A stretch of 64,000 nt of DNA from Clostridiales bacterium 1_7_47FAA. GTDB taxonomy: Bacteria; Bacillota; Clostridia; Lachnospirales; Lachnospiraceae. The stretch is from positions 962,050 to 1,026,049 of the forward strand of contig DS990260.1 in NCBI GenBank assembly GCA_000155435.1, in the 5' to 3' direction. The notes beneath the pieces were generated by a model that had not been told where the DNA came from, did no database searches, and was given only the letters and a program-made list of their open reading frames with translations. The position numbers were made by a program, and so were the translations under genes. Positions 9,172-16,744 of this stretch are shown piece after piece; positions within the stretch are counted from its first letter, which is position 1, and each line of letters starts with the position of its first letter.

Positions 9172-9196
9172 AATTAATAAATAAACTTTATTAATT
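9172..9196. promoter_or_regulatory. Perfect palindrome before the ROK operon, candidate operator
   Basis: AATTAATAAA and TTTATTAATT form ten-base arms around a five-base spacer, 22 bases upstream of the ROK start codon. The position suits autoregulation of the operon. Assignment to the ROK protein is inference. Confidence 0.55.
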
Positions 9197-9380
9197 AAAT
9201 ATGGCTATATTATATGCACAAACCAGGCATATGTCAATACTTATCCGTCAATTTATCTATTTTATTTTTTCACCAACATATCTTTTTATGCACTTTCCAT
9301 ATCCACCCTGTTTTTTGTCTTATCCGGTATACATGCAATGATAAAAATAGTATAATAACAAAAAAGAATCAGGTGGTAAG

Positions 9381-10055
9381 ATGAATCAAGAAAAAATGCT
9401 CTCACAGAACGCAGCCGAAACCATATTATCCATGATAACGGTTGAAAAGCGGTTTTCAACCGGGGACAGGCTGCCCAATGAAACAGAACTGGCAGAAGAA
9501 CTGAATATAAGCAGGACCACGTTAAGGGAAGCAATCAAAATACTCATCGCATATGGTATCCTGGAAATCCAGCGCGGAAGAGGCACCTATGTCATCAGGG
9601 ACACCCTGCCCCAATCCACGGAGCTTAAATCCCTGGCAACCGTAAAGGTCAATGCCAGGGACCTCTATGAGATGCGTCTCATATTTGAGCCTGAGGCCGC
9701 TTATCTGGCTGCTGTCCGCGGCACGGACGCTGAAATCAGGCGCATCATGGGATATGGAAAGAGAATCGAGGAAGAAATACAGAACGGGCAGGACAGGACC
9801 AGCGACGAACATGCCTTCCACAAATCCATTGCCCAGGCAACCCACAATGAATTCATGAACCAGTTAATGCCGATTTTATACCAGGCCATTGCTAAAGGCG
9901 TCTGCCTGGCCTCCGGGAGCGGCAAAGCCATACAGGACACCGTCACGGACCACCGGCTGATCATGGAATTCCTGGAGCAGCGCAATGCCGAGGGCGCAAG
10001 GAATGCCATGAAGATCCATATCATGCACGCCATGAAGGAACTGGACATGGAGTGA
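9381..10055 (+). CDS. GntR-family (FadR/FCD) transcriptional regulator
   Basis: DNA-binding regulator, 224 residues. A GntR winged helix (about 10-70) contains ELAEELNISRTTLREAIKIL and ends in the typical RGRGTYV wing. The C-terminal FCD ligand domain has DLYEMRLIFEPEAAYLAA, the helix with AFHKSIAQATHNEF and the metal or ligand histidines near HRLIMEF. FCD regulators usually sense sugar acids or organic acids. The gene diverges from the ROK operon, has a TATAAT box at 9351-9356 and an AGGTGG ribosome site, and ends in its own terminator. No catabolic partner lies immediately beside it, so its target is unclear. Confidence 0.88.
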   Translation: MNQEKMLSQNAAETILSMITVEKRFSTGDRLPNETELAEELNISRTTLREAIKILIAYGILEIQRGRGTYVIRDTLPQSTELKSLATVKVNARDLYEMRLIFEPEAAYLAAVRGTDAEIRRIMGYGKRIEEEIQNGQDRTSDEHAFHKSIAQATHNEFMNQLMPILYQAIAKGVCLASGSGKAIQDTVTDHRLIMEFLEQRNAEGARNAMKIHIMHAMKELDME

Positions 10056-10120
10056 GACGTAAGCCGATACCCCACCGATGGCCCTGTACCTGAGCCGGAA
10101 AACTGAATATCCCATGATGA

Positions 10121-10158
10121 AAGCCAGTATCCGTCCATCCGGCGGCACTGGCTTTTTA
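10121..10158 (+). terminator. Intrinsic terminator after the GntR gene
   Basis: AAGCCAGT and ACTGGCTT pair around an 18-base loop and run into TTTTAAT. Confidence 0.75.
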
Positions 10159-10191
10159 ATGTCCACAGCCCATTATTTCAGAAGCTGTCCA

Positions 10192-10299
10192 GAGTTTCAT
10201 TCCTTCCCGAAGTATCATTCCTGTCTGGAGTTTCATTCCTGCCTGGAGTTTCATTCCTGCCTGGAGTATCATACCTTCCTGACGTTTCATTTCTTTCCA
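10192..10299. repeat. 18-bp tandem repeat, six copies, intergenic
   Basis: Six head-to-tail copies of an 18-bp unit (best copy GAGTTTCATTCCTGCCTG, present twice exactly), 108 bases in all. They fill the space between the GntR terminator and the promoter of the acetyltransferase gene. On the minus strand one frame reads as a hexapeptide repeat GRNETP, but I see no credible gene there. Confidence 0.9.
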
Positions 10300-10356
10300 G
10301 CATAGAATTGACATATAATCCTATGAAAAACAAACCTGTATACATACTATGTCTTA

Positions 10357-10385
10357 TTGACATCATATGTCTATAGGCGTATAAT
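10357..10385 (+). promoter_or_regulatory. Consensus vegetative promoter of the acetyltransferase gene
   Basis: TTGACA (10357-10362) and TATAAT (10380-10385) are both perfect and separated by 17 bases, 41 bases before the start codon. This predicts strong constitutive transcription. Confidence 0.85.
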
Positions 10386-10426
10386 CAATCCATATAATAA
10401 ATCATTCAAAACGGAGGTCTGCAAAG

Positions 10427-11068
10427 ATGAGAGAATCAAAGATAAACTGGATTGACATACCAACCTGGGACAGGGCCATGCATTATCAGGTATTCCGGAA
10501 CATTCCCCAGCCTCAGTACTGTGTGACATTTGAACTGGACATCACGCAGTTCCTTCCACGGATCAGGAAAAAAGGGTACTCATTTACCTTTTCCATGGTA
10601 TATGCCGTTACCCGGTGTGCCAGCCAGGTGGAAGCTTTCCGGTGCCGGTTCGTGGATGGGAAGCCTGCTGTCTTTGATACAATCAACACCTCGTTCACAT
10701 ATCTGAATCCTGATACGGAACTGTTTAAAGTGGTGAATGTGGACATGCAGGACACCCTGCGGGAATACGTCGCCCTTGCCTCCAGGACAGTCCTGGACCA
10801 GAAGGAATATTTTACCGGCCCCATGGGCAATGACATATTCCAGTTTTCCCCATTCCCATGGGTATCCTATACCCATATTTCCCACACGGACTCCGGTAAC
10901 CGTGACAATGCCGTACCGCTGTTTGACTGGGGAAAATTTTATGAAAAAGACGGCAGGATAAAACTGCCATTTTCCGTCCAGGTACACCACTCTTTTGTGG
11001 ACGGCGTACATATTGGGAAAATGGCAGATCTTCTGCAGACTTATCTTAATGACTTTAGCGCCGGATGA
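10427..11068 (+). CDS. Chloramphenicol acetyltransferase-like protein (CatA family)
   Basis: Acyl-CoA-dependent acetyltransferase of the CAT family, 213 residues, the normal length of the trimeric enzyme. The catalytic motif is intact near the C-terminus: VHHSFVDGVHIG, with the general-base histidine and the structural Asp of HHxxxDG. Other family landmarks are the N-terminal WxR-like region before HYQVFR, and FSPFPWVSYTHI. The ribosome site is GGAGG, with a perfect promoter upstream. Many gut clostridia carry chromosomal CAT homologues whose drug spectrum has not been tested, so resistance is plausible but not shown. There is no mobile-element context. Confidence 0.85.
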   Translation: MRESKINWIDIPTWDRAMHYQVFRNIPQPQYCVTFELDITQFLPRIRKKGYSFTFSMVYAVTRCASQVEAFRCRFVDGKPAVFDTINTSFTYLNPDTELFKVVNVDMQDTLREYVALASRTVLDQKEYFTGPMGNDIFQFSPFPWVSYTHISHTDSGNRDNAVPLFDWGKFYEKDGRIKLPFSVQVHHSFVDGVHIGKMADLLQTYLNDFSAG

Positions 11069-11112
11069 CCAATCCGGAAATCAACTGATCCGGATACCAA
11101 CCGGTCCAGACA

Positions 11113-13428
11113 TCATGAAAGTGCTTCATTCAGTTCCTCAGTTCCCGGCAGCACGAACCGTCCCTGCCGGATAATATAAACCTCCTGCCCGTCCTTCCCC
11201 ACGGCCTTGATGTCACCGAGTTCGGAATAAGGGATGGTAATGTCCGTATGGCAGCTGAAGTAAGCTTTTGACATATCCTCCTTGCGCAGAAGGGATATCT
11301 CGTTATCCCTGGCAATGATTTCCTTGCCATCCGGGTTATACATAGGCGAATCCTCGGCAAAGCTGTAACAGGTATCCCCCACCGCAAAGTGAGGTCCCAT
11401 CTTCTCCGCAATCAGGATGGGCAGCTTATCCCCGATACCAAACTTCCGGGCCATGGCATAGGCAGCCGTGTTGGTGCCAATGGCAAATTCCCCCAGGGGC
11501 AGCCACTCATGATTGCGCATGATTACCTGCTTCACCAGCGCCCTGCCCTGGGCAACACCGTTCTCAGCAGCACCGTTCCCGACAGCATCGTTATCGGCAA
11601 CATCGTTCCCAGCGGCATCGTTATCGGCAACACCGTTGCCAGCGGCACTATTCTCAGCAGCACCGTTATCGATAGCATCGTTCCCGGCGGCGCCGTTCTG
11701 CTCATCCCCGCCCAGTACAGCCCCATCCGTTTCAAAATTACCGCAGGAAAACTCCGTTACCCTTCCATCCTTAAACCGCATCCTAAGGTTTTTGAACTGA
11801 TAATCCTCCACATACACATTGCGCACATGCAGAAGCCCTTCTGTCCCGGTCAGGACAGGGGAGGTGAACACCTCGCCCAATGGAATATTCACATCGGAAA
11901 CACAGTTCTCAAAGTTCGTTTCCCTGCCCGCGTCATTCAGGGTATGGAGCATCACCTTCATACAGGTCTCGTTATCGTCCCGTCCGGTTATGATTATATG
12001 CCCGGCCTGATCCAGGGCGTCGATGATGTGCTGCTGGATGCGCTGGTACCTGCCGTAATCCAGGGTGTTAATCCGTATGGTCTCCCGGAATATCTCCTCA
12101 AAATCCGGCCCGATATCGGGCTTTGGAAATGCAATGATGGTAAAACTGGTCTCATCCCCTGGCATATACTGGTTTACGATCTGCCTTGATTCATTGGCAT
12201 AGGCAACCGTCAGCTCCTCCTGGTGTCCGTTAAGGGCCAGGGCTGTTTTCTTGTTGACAGGCGTGAACCCGGCCTCCCCAAAGGTCTCCACCAGGGCCGG
12301 TCCGGCGCACCAGGAAGCCTGCTCCTTAAACTCCTCATAGGCAGTCTTCAGCACGGAAAGCCTGCGCTCCTTAAAGCCATTGCCCATATACAGGGCGCTG
12401 TCATAGCGGTGGTCATAATCATACTGCCTGTTGGCCGAAGCCCCATAATAACCGCGTTTTCCGCCGGCCCTGCGGTTCACGGACTCCACTGCCGCCCGGT
12501 AGGAAATCACGTCCAGGCCCATGGCACGGAAATTCTCCACTGCCTTTCGTATCATCCGCTCAAAGCCCAGCTGGTATTCCACCACCACGGTCTTTTTCCT
12601 GGACAGGTCCCGGCCCATGACCTCAAACCCTTTGCGGTAACCCTCGGTATATGTGTCCGCCATCCTGTCAATGGTTTCCTGGGGCAGGCTGTTCATAAAG
12701 GATGCCAGCTTCAGTTCAGTATCCGATATATATTCGCCGTACTGATACAGATACTCCAGGCTGCTTAAGTCACTATCCATGATGATATCCCTGGCAAAGG
12801 ACAGACCGGGGTCCAATCCCTCCCGCACCCGCCAGGAAACAGTCAGGTCCGTATAATCGCTGACAAACCAGTACAGGGCGTCCTTGACCGCCTGCTTATC
12901 AGGCGCATCCCTTCCCTCTTCCCATGCAAGGACAAACAGGTTATAAACCTCCAGGAACACCTCGTTCAGGATTGTCATGTGGGTCAGCCGCATCTCGTAG
13001 GCATACACGATATCCCCGCGGATTTCCGTATAGAGAAAGGACAGCAGCTGCCCCATGCCATCTGAAAGCTCACTGACCGCATAATCGGGATTGGCATAGC
13101 TCTCCCCATAGTTTTCAGGCAGGATATCCTCATACAGGGCGTGGTTTTCCCGCTTAAGTCCTTCCAGGTCCATGTCTGTATGACCGTTCCCGGACGCGGG
13201 GCAGCCCGCCGGGTTTTGTCCTCCATCCCCGGCATTTTCCCCGGCTTCTTCCCCTCTTCTCCTGACCACTTCCCCCACCTGCATGATGAATGCAGCTGTC
13301 TTCTTAAAATAACTGCCGTAAGGCAGCCTCATCTCCTCCGTCTCCATGGCCTTAATCCGTTCCATGGACAGTTGGTAGCGTTCCCTTACGGCATCATTTT
13401 CTTCCTGTAATAAAATTCTGTAATCCAT
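11113..13428 (-). CDS. M29-family aminopeptidase with long N-terminal extension and repeat insertion
   Basis: Metallo-aminopeptidase of the M29 (AmpS/aminopeptidase T) family. The catalytic half at the C-terminus has the expected ligands: Glu in NIPLGEVFTSPV, Glu in PLGEFAIGTN, His in AEKMGPHFAVG, and His/Asp in FSCHTDITIPY. At 771 residues it is nearly twice the usual length of about 410. The extra N-terminal half of some 330 residues is helical and of unknown role. Between the GEVFTSP region and the second Glu lies a ten-copy pentapeptide repeat insertion. ATG at 13428 is chosen because GGGAG stands nine bases before it. The gene is followed head-on by the acetyltransferase gene, with 44 bases between stops. 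Confidence 0.85.
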   Translation of the reverse strand: MDYRILLQEENDAVRERYQLSMERIKAMETEEMRLPYGSYFKKTAAFIMQVGEVVRRRGEEAGENAGDGGQNPAGCPASGNGHTDMDLEGLKRENHALYEDILPENYGESYANPDYAVSELSDGMGQLLSFLYTEIRGDIVYAYEMRLTHMTILNEVFLEVYNLFVLAWEEGRDAPDKQAVKDALYWFVSDYTDLTVSWRVREGLDPGLSFARDIIMDSDLSSLEYLYQYGEYISDTELKLASFMNSLPQETIDRMADTYTEGYRKGFEVMGRDLSRKKTVVVEYQLGFERMIRKAVENFRAMGLDVISYRAAVESVNRRAGGKRGYYGASANRQYDYDHRYDSALYMGNGFKERRLSVLKTAYEEFKEQASWCAGPALVETFGEAGFTPVNKKTALALNGHQEELTVAYANESRQIVNQYMPGDETSFTIIAFPKPDIGPDFEEIFRETIRINTLDYGRYQRIQQHIIDALDQAGHIIITGRDDNETCMKVMLHTLNDAGRETNFENCVSDVNIPLGEVFTSPVLTGTEGLLHVRNVYVEDYQFKNLRMRFKDGRVTEFSCGNFETDGAVLGGDEQNGAAGNDAIDNGAAENSAAGNGVADNDAAGNDVADNDAVGNGAAENGVAQGRALVKQVIMRNHEWLPLGEFAIGTNTAAYAMARKFGIGDKLPILIAEKMGPHFAVGDTCYSFAEDSPMYNPDGKEIIARDNEISLLRKEDMSKAYFSCHTDITIPYSELGDIKAVGKDGQEVYIIRQGRFVLPGTEELNEALS
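11548..11697 (-). repeat. 15-bp in-frame tandem repeat inside the aminopeptidase gene
   Basis: Exactly ten 15-bp units (150 bases) encode pentapeptides of the form N-(G/D/S)-(A/V)-(A/V/I)-(D/E/G/Q), for example NGAAE and NDVAD. The unit replaces what should be a short surface loop. The plus strand contains AGCGGCATCGT, also found in the repeat after mrp at 41576-41650. Confidence 0.9.
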
Positions 13429-13444
13429 ACGCATTTACTCCCAT

Positions 13445-13768
13445 CTATCTTACAAACCCGGTGATTATGATGACAATCCATACAATCAGCAGCACCAGGC
13501 TGATACTGATACCAATTTTTGCCAGTATGTAATTACGCTCCTTTTCCGTAAATGACAGTAGCCCAAACCACATTCCCATAAGGGCCGCCGCAATGCTGGC
13601 AAACCCCCATGCGCCTGTATTCAGCCCGCCCTGCCCTGCCCTGGCCACGGACAGGTACATACTGCCCGCCCCAAGGCCAAGGCTTAAGATGGCAAGCCCC
13701 AGGCAGTAATAGCTGTTCCTTGCAAAGGGATTCCTGACATAAGATACCTTATCCCCAATCTGTTTCAC
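13445..13768 (-). CDS. Small three-helix membrane protein, unknown
   Basis: A 107-residue protein with about three hydrophobic segments (YYCLGLAILSLGLGAGSMYL, a central GFASIAAALMGMWFGLL, and a C-terminal stretch ending IVWIVIIITGFVR). It resembles uncharacterised small Firmicutes membrane proteins of the DUF6142 kind, though I cannot confirm the family. GTG at 13768 is taken as the start: it overlaps the vanZ-like stop as GTGA, and AGGAGG, which lies within the last codons of that gene, stands eight bases before it. An upstream GTG at 13807 lacks a ribosome site. The function is unknown. Confidence 0.7.
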   Translation of the reverse strand: MKQIGDKVSYVRNPFARNSYYCLGLAILSLGLGAGSMYLSVARAGQGGLNTGAWGFASIAAALMGMWFGLLSFTEKERNYILAKIGISISLVLLIVWIVIIITGFVR

Positions 13769-14238
13769 TTCATTAACCTCCTGCGTCTTATCCTGACCCG
13801 CGCCCACTGGACGAACCTGTATGCCAGATATCCAAGAGCCGCGCCAAGGGTATTAAGCTGCATGTCATCCACATCAAAGCTGCCTACCATGAATATGAGC
13901 TGCAGTGTCTCCAGCATCAGGCTGAAACCAAATCCCAGCATGAGCGTGTTATACCATTTCTTGCTCCTTCTGCTGATGATGGGGAGGAAAAAACCAAAGG
14001 GCATGAAAGCCGCAACATTTCCAATCATGTTAATAAGAAACAGCAGAGGCCCAATGGTACTGTAATACCGGAAATATCTGGAGATTTCCTTAAAGGGCAC
14101 CAGATTATACTGGTACCCCCTGCTGGTGTCCGTCCGCCCGAAGCTCTCTGAAAAAAACATGAAATAAGCCAGAAGGCACAGGTACAGGATAAACAGCACC
14201 CAGCCCAGTTTTTGGCGTTTTGTTGTATTTTTAATCAT
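13765..14238 (-). CDS. VanZ-family membrane protein
   Basis: A 157-residue integral membrane protein of the VanZ-like family, with the N-terminal helix LGWVLFILYLCLLAYFMFF, the family segment NLVPFKEI, a second helix group with NMIGNVAAFMPFGFFLP, and SFDVDDMQLNTLGAALGYLA, which carries the conserved Asp-Asp-Asn cluster. VanZ itself gives low-level teicoplanin resistance, but most homologues have no known role. It is translationally coupled to the small membrane protein that follows. No van ligase or dehydrogenase genes are nearby, so a glycopeptide operon is not indicated. Confidence 0.85.
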   Translation of the reverse strand: MIKNTTKRQKLGWVLFILYLCLLAYFMFFSESFGRTDTSRGYQYNLVPFKEISRYFRYYSTIGPLLFLINMIGNVAAFMPFGFFLPIISRRSKKWYNTLMLGFGFSLMLETLQLIFMVGSFDVDDMQLNTLGAALGYLAYRFVQWARVRIRRRRLMK

Positions 14239-14253
14239 TGGCAGCCCCGTTCG

Positions 14254-14403
14254 TTAAAATACAATATCTGATTTACGCTTTAAAAGCAGGGCACCGTTTA
14301 TTATGGAAATGACTCCCACTGTAAGTCCTGTCACTGCAATGATGATGCCGATAACAATACATCCCGCGCCTGTGTTGCGCATTGTCTTATATATTTTCTC
14401 CAT
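14254..14403 (-). CDS. Very small single- or double-pass membrane protein
   Basis: A 49-residue product starting MEKIYKTMRNTGAGC with a hydrophobic core (VIGIIIAVTGLTVGVISIIN) and a basic end. ATG at 14403 has AGGAAAGG eight bases upstream. It lies between pyrE and the VanZ-like gene on the same strand. The length and clean ribosome site make it credible. The function is unknown. Confidence 0.6.
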   Translation of the reverse strand: MEKIYKTMRNTGAGCIVIGIIIAVTGLTVGVISIINGALLLKRKSDIVF

Positions 14404-14434
14404 ATTCATCGCCTTTCCTGTTGGTAACGTGTTG

Positions 14435-15112
14435 TCATGCCTGGGCGCCATACTGCTCATAGTAAGCGTCAATGGCTGCCTTTATCTGATCGTCGATGAC
14501 TACTTTGCCGCCGCAGTCCCTGTTATAAAGATGCTCAACCACATCCGCCATGGATACGATGGCTGCTGTAGGGAATCCGTATAAGTCCTTAATCTCGTCC
14601 AGGGCACACTTCGTCCCCTTGCCCCGTTCCATGCGGTTCAGGGATACGATAAGGCCTTTAATCTCCACATTCCCCTGTGCCTTAAGGATTGGGAAGGTTT
14701 CCTCAATGGACTTGCCGGAGGTGGTGACATCCTCGATAATCATGACCCTGTCCCCGTCCTTTACAGGGCTTCCAAGCAGGATGCCTGTGTCCCCATGGTC
14801 CTTCACTTCCTTGCGGTTGGAGCAGTAGCGGATATCCTTGCCGTATAAATCGCTGATTGCCATGGTGGTTGCAACGCTTAATGGGATTCCCTTATAAGCC
14901 GGCCCGAAAAGCACGTCAAAATCCAGCCCAAAGTTATCATGGATTGCCTTTGCATAATATTCGCCCAGTTTCTTTAACTGGGTTCCGGTCACATAGCTTC
15001 CTGCGTTCATGAAGAAGGGGGACTTACGCCCGCTCTTAAGTGTAAAGTCTCCAAACTTAAGTACATTGCTCTCAACCATAAATTCTATAAATTCCTGCTT
15101 ATAGCTCTCCAT
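14435..15112 (-). CDS. pyrE: Orotate phosphoribosyltransferase
   Basis: Converts orotate and PRPP to orotidine monophosphate, step five of pyrimidine synthesis. It has 225 residues. The PRPP-binding motif is intact in MIIEDVTTSGKSIEE, and the orotate/flexible-loop region is around CSNRKEVKDHGDTG. The N-terminal GDFTLKSGRKSPFF is typical of the family. It is encoded apart from pyrF-pyrK-pyrD by about 1.6 kb and an opposing gene, so it has its own promoter. AAGGAG lies 11 bases before the ATG. No PyrR attenuator was recognised upstream. Confidence 0.95.
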   Translation of the reverse strand: MESYKQEFIEFMVESNVLKFGDFTLKSGRKSPFFMNAGSYVTGTQLKKLGEYYAKAIHDNFGLDFDVLFGPAYKGIPLSVATTMAISDLYGKDIRYCSNRKEVKDHGDTGILLGSPVKDGDRVMIIEDVTTSGKSIEETFPILKAQGNVEIKGLIVSLNRMERGKGTKCALDEIKDLYGFPTAAIVSMADVVEHLYNRDCGGKVVIDDQIKAAIDAYYEQYGAQA

Positions 15113-15258
15113 ATTATCATACGCTCCTTATTATTATAGGCATTTTCGCCATTTCTATTTTCTATTTTCCAAATCTGCCTTACTGTATCATCATAATGTC
15201 ATTTTACATCAAGCCCATGGGCTTATCCGTCCATTTCCCAATTCCTTCCCCGGGAGAT

Positions 15259-15411
15259 TTACCAGTGTCCCCTCCTTTCGACGATAATAATCGGGAAAGA
15301 ACCGTCATCAGGACATTCATCCTTGATTCTATCATACCTGGTATATATTTTCAATCTGCAATCCTTATAGAATTTGATTCTGGAAAATTTGTCCCATTGC
15401 CTTTCAGCCAT
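15259..15411 (-). CDS. Doubtful small orphan reading frame in the pyrE upstream gap
   Basis: Between pyrE and the next gene (15113-15597) there is no recognised gene. The best candidate is this 50-residue frame, beginning MAERQWDKFSRIKFY and ending VERRGHW, with a weak GGAG 12 bases upstream. It is basic and soluble, with no known motif. It may be noise. The rest of the gap holds the pyrE leader and nothing I recognise. Confidence 0.2.
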   Translation of the reverse strand: MAERQWDKFSRIKFYKDCRLKIYTRYDRIKDECPDDGSFPIIIVERRGHW

Positions 15412-15597
15412 GGTCCGGCCCATCTCCTGGAATTGCCGGACCAAATGGACATGGCTGACCGCTTATGATAAAATATCCATAGTACCATCAGCAGCAAGGT
15501 CAACAGCAGGACTGGCGGCATGGTTAACCGCATGGTCAACAGCGTGACAACACCGGCATGCTCCAAACCATATATGGAAAGGAAGGTTAAAACAAAA

Positions 15598-16575
15598 ATG
15601 AAATGCAGATGCGGCGGTCTTTTACATATGAGCGCAGGCGACTCCATACGGGACGGGGTGTACCGTTGGCATGCCTCATACCATTGCAGTCAATGCGCCC
15701 AGGAAACGGAAGTGGATGGGACAGGAATCGGCCTTCCGCCTGAAATCCAGGACTCCATCACTGCATTCGAAGGGGTATGGGAGGTGAAGGCAGGCGAAGG
15801 ACACGCCGCATCTGCCAGCTATTTATTGGGTAAAATCTTAAAAGACTGCCAGCTGCCCGGCATTACCAGGGATTCTGGCAATAGTGGCATGGTCTATTAC
15901 GGAACCCGTAACCAGGCATTATGGCTGAAGGATAAGATGATTCAATCCGGGATGGCTGAACAGGACCTGATCTGTCAGGAAGCCGTGTGTGAACACGTTC
16001 TTGGCCCCGAAGACATAAAGGCCTGGCTTGGCAGCCGCTATGATGCTGTCCACCATCTCACCGGAAAGGTACTCCTCACCAAATGGCCGTCCTCCAAAGC
16101 GGAGGGCCTGCTTAAGATTAAAAAGACATTCAAATTACAGGCATCTGCATCCGTATTGCTGAAGGCAGGGCTTCCCTATATCATAACAGACCGCCTCATC
16201 CAATGGGATGCCCTGGAACGCATGGAGGAAACAGGCTGCCCGGAATGCCTTGAATTTGTCTGTGATACCCAGGTGGCGGATGGAAAGGGATATTTTTCTT
16301 TTAAAGAGGTCCTGATCCGGTATGCCGGAGAGGAAACAGGTATACAGCGCAATAATTTTCACAATACCGGGGAATGCCGGATTACCACTGAGGAACAGGC
16401 GCTGGAACGCGCAAAATCAGAATGCACCATCGGGTACACGGATACCCGGGTTTACCGCGACTTCACGGACCAGATGTGGCTTGTCTTATTCTTTACCACC
16501 AGTACCCTGGGCGGCTGCCAGGAAGTTTATATGGACAGCAGCGGGATTACAAGGTTAATCGTGTATGGTGAATGA
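15598..16575 (+). CDS. Zinc-ribbon protein of unknown function
   Basis: A 325-residue soluble protein that I do not recognise. Residues 2-40 look like a zinc ribbon: MKCRCGG, then YHCSQCAQE, giving a CxC...CxxC set. The remainder is a mixed alpha/beta protein with no membrane segment. It contains a repeated pattern of long charged helices and a C-terminal strand region (VLFFTTSTLGGCQEVYMDSS). The start at 15598 places AAGGAAGG 11 bases upstream; other in-frame starts upstream are less convincing. It stands alone on the plus strand between pyrE and pyrD and ends in a strong terminator. Confidence 0.6.
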   Translation: MKCRCGGLLHMSAGDSIRDGVYRWHASYHCSQCAQETEVDGTGIGLPPEIQDSITAFEGVWEVKAGEGHAASASYLLGKILKDCQLPGITRDSGNSGMVYYGTRNQALWLKDKMIQSGMAEQDLICQEAVCEHVLGPEDIKAWLGSRYDAVHHLTGKVLLTKWPSSKAEGLLKIKKTFKLQASASVLLKAGLPYIITDRLIQWDALERMEETGCPECLEFVCDTQVADGKGYFSFKEVLIRYAGEETGIQRNNFHNTGECRITTEEQALERAKSECTIGYTDTRVYRDFTDQMWLVLFFTTSTLGGCQEVYMDSSGITRLIVYGE

Positions 16576-16649
16576 GAAGTAGGGAAGCCGTGGATGTGTT
16601 ATATATCAAGTTCCACCCACAGGGCATGGAACGAGAAATCATGTAAAAT

Positions 16650-16691
16650 AACAGACCTGGACGCGGATTCAATCCCACGTCCAGGTCTGTT
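16650..16691. terminator. Strong bidirectional intrinsic terminator
   Basis: A 14-base perfect stem (AACAGACCTGGACG and its complement) with a 14-base loop lies between the convergent zinc-ribbon gene and pyrD. On the plus strand it ends in a short T run. Confidence 0.85.
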
Positions 16692-16744
16692 TCATATATG
16701 GACCAGATCATCTTTAGAACCAACTATCTTACCACCCTAACCAG

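Noticed and set aside
10192-10299. Possible CRISPR array
   Set aside because: Units are directly adjacent with no spacers, and 18 bp is too short; it is a simple tandem repeat. The same applies to the rsgI and other repeats.
10178-10366. Minus-strand 62-residue frame with GRNETP repeats
   Set aside because: Produced by the 18-bp repeat; no family match or convincing ribosome site, and it lies against the direction of the strong promoter there.
11389-12189. Long plus-strand frames opposite the aminopeptidase gene
   Set aside because: Shadow frames over a well-supported M29 gene; no ribosome site or family match.
13765-14238. Glycopeptide resistance operon suggested by the VanZ-like gene
   Set aside because: No vanA/B ligase, vanH, vanX or VanRS genes nearby; VanZ-like proteins alone are common.
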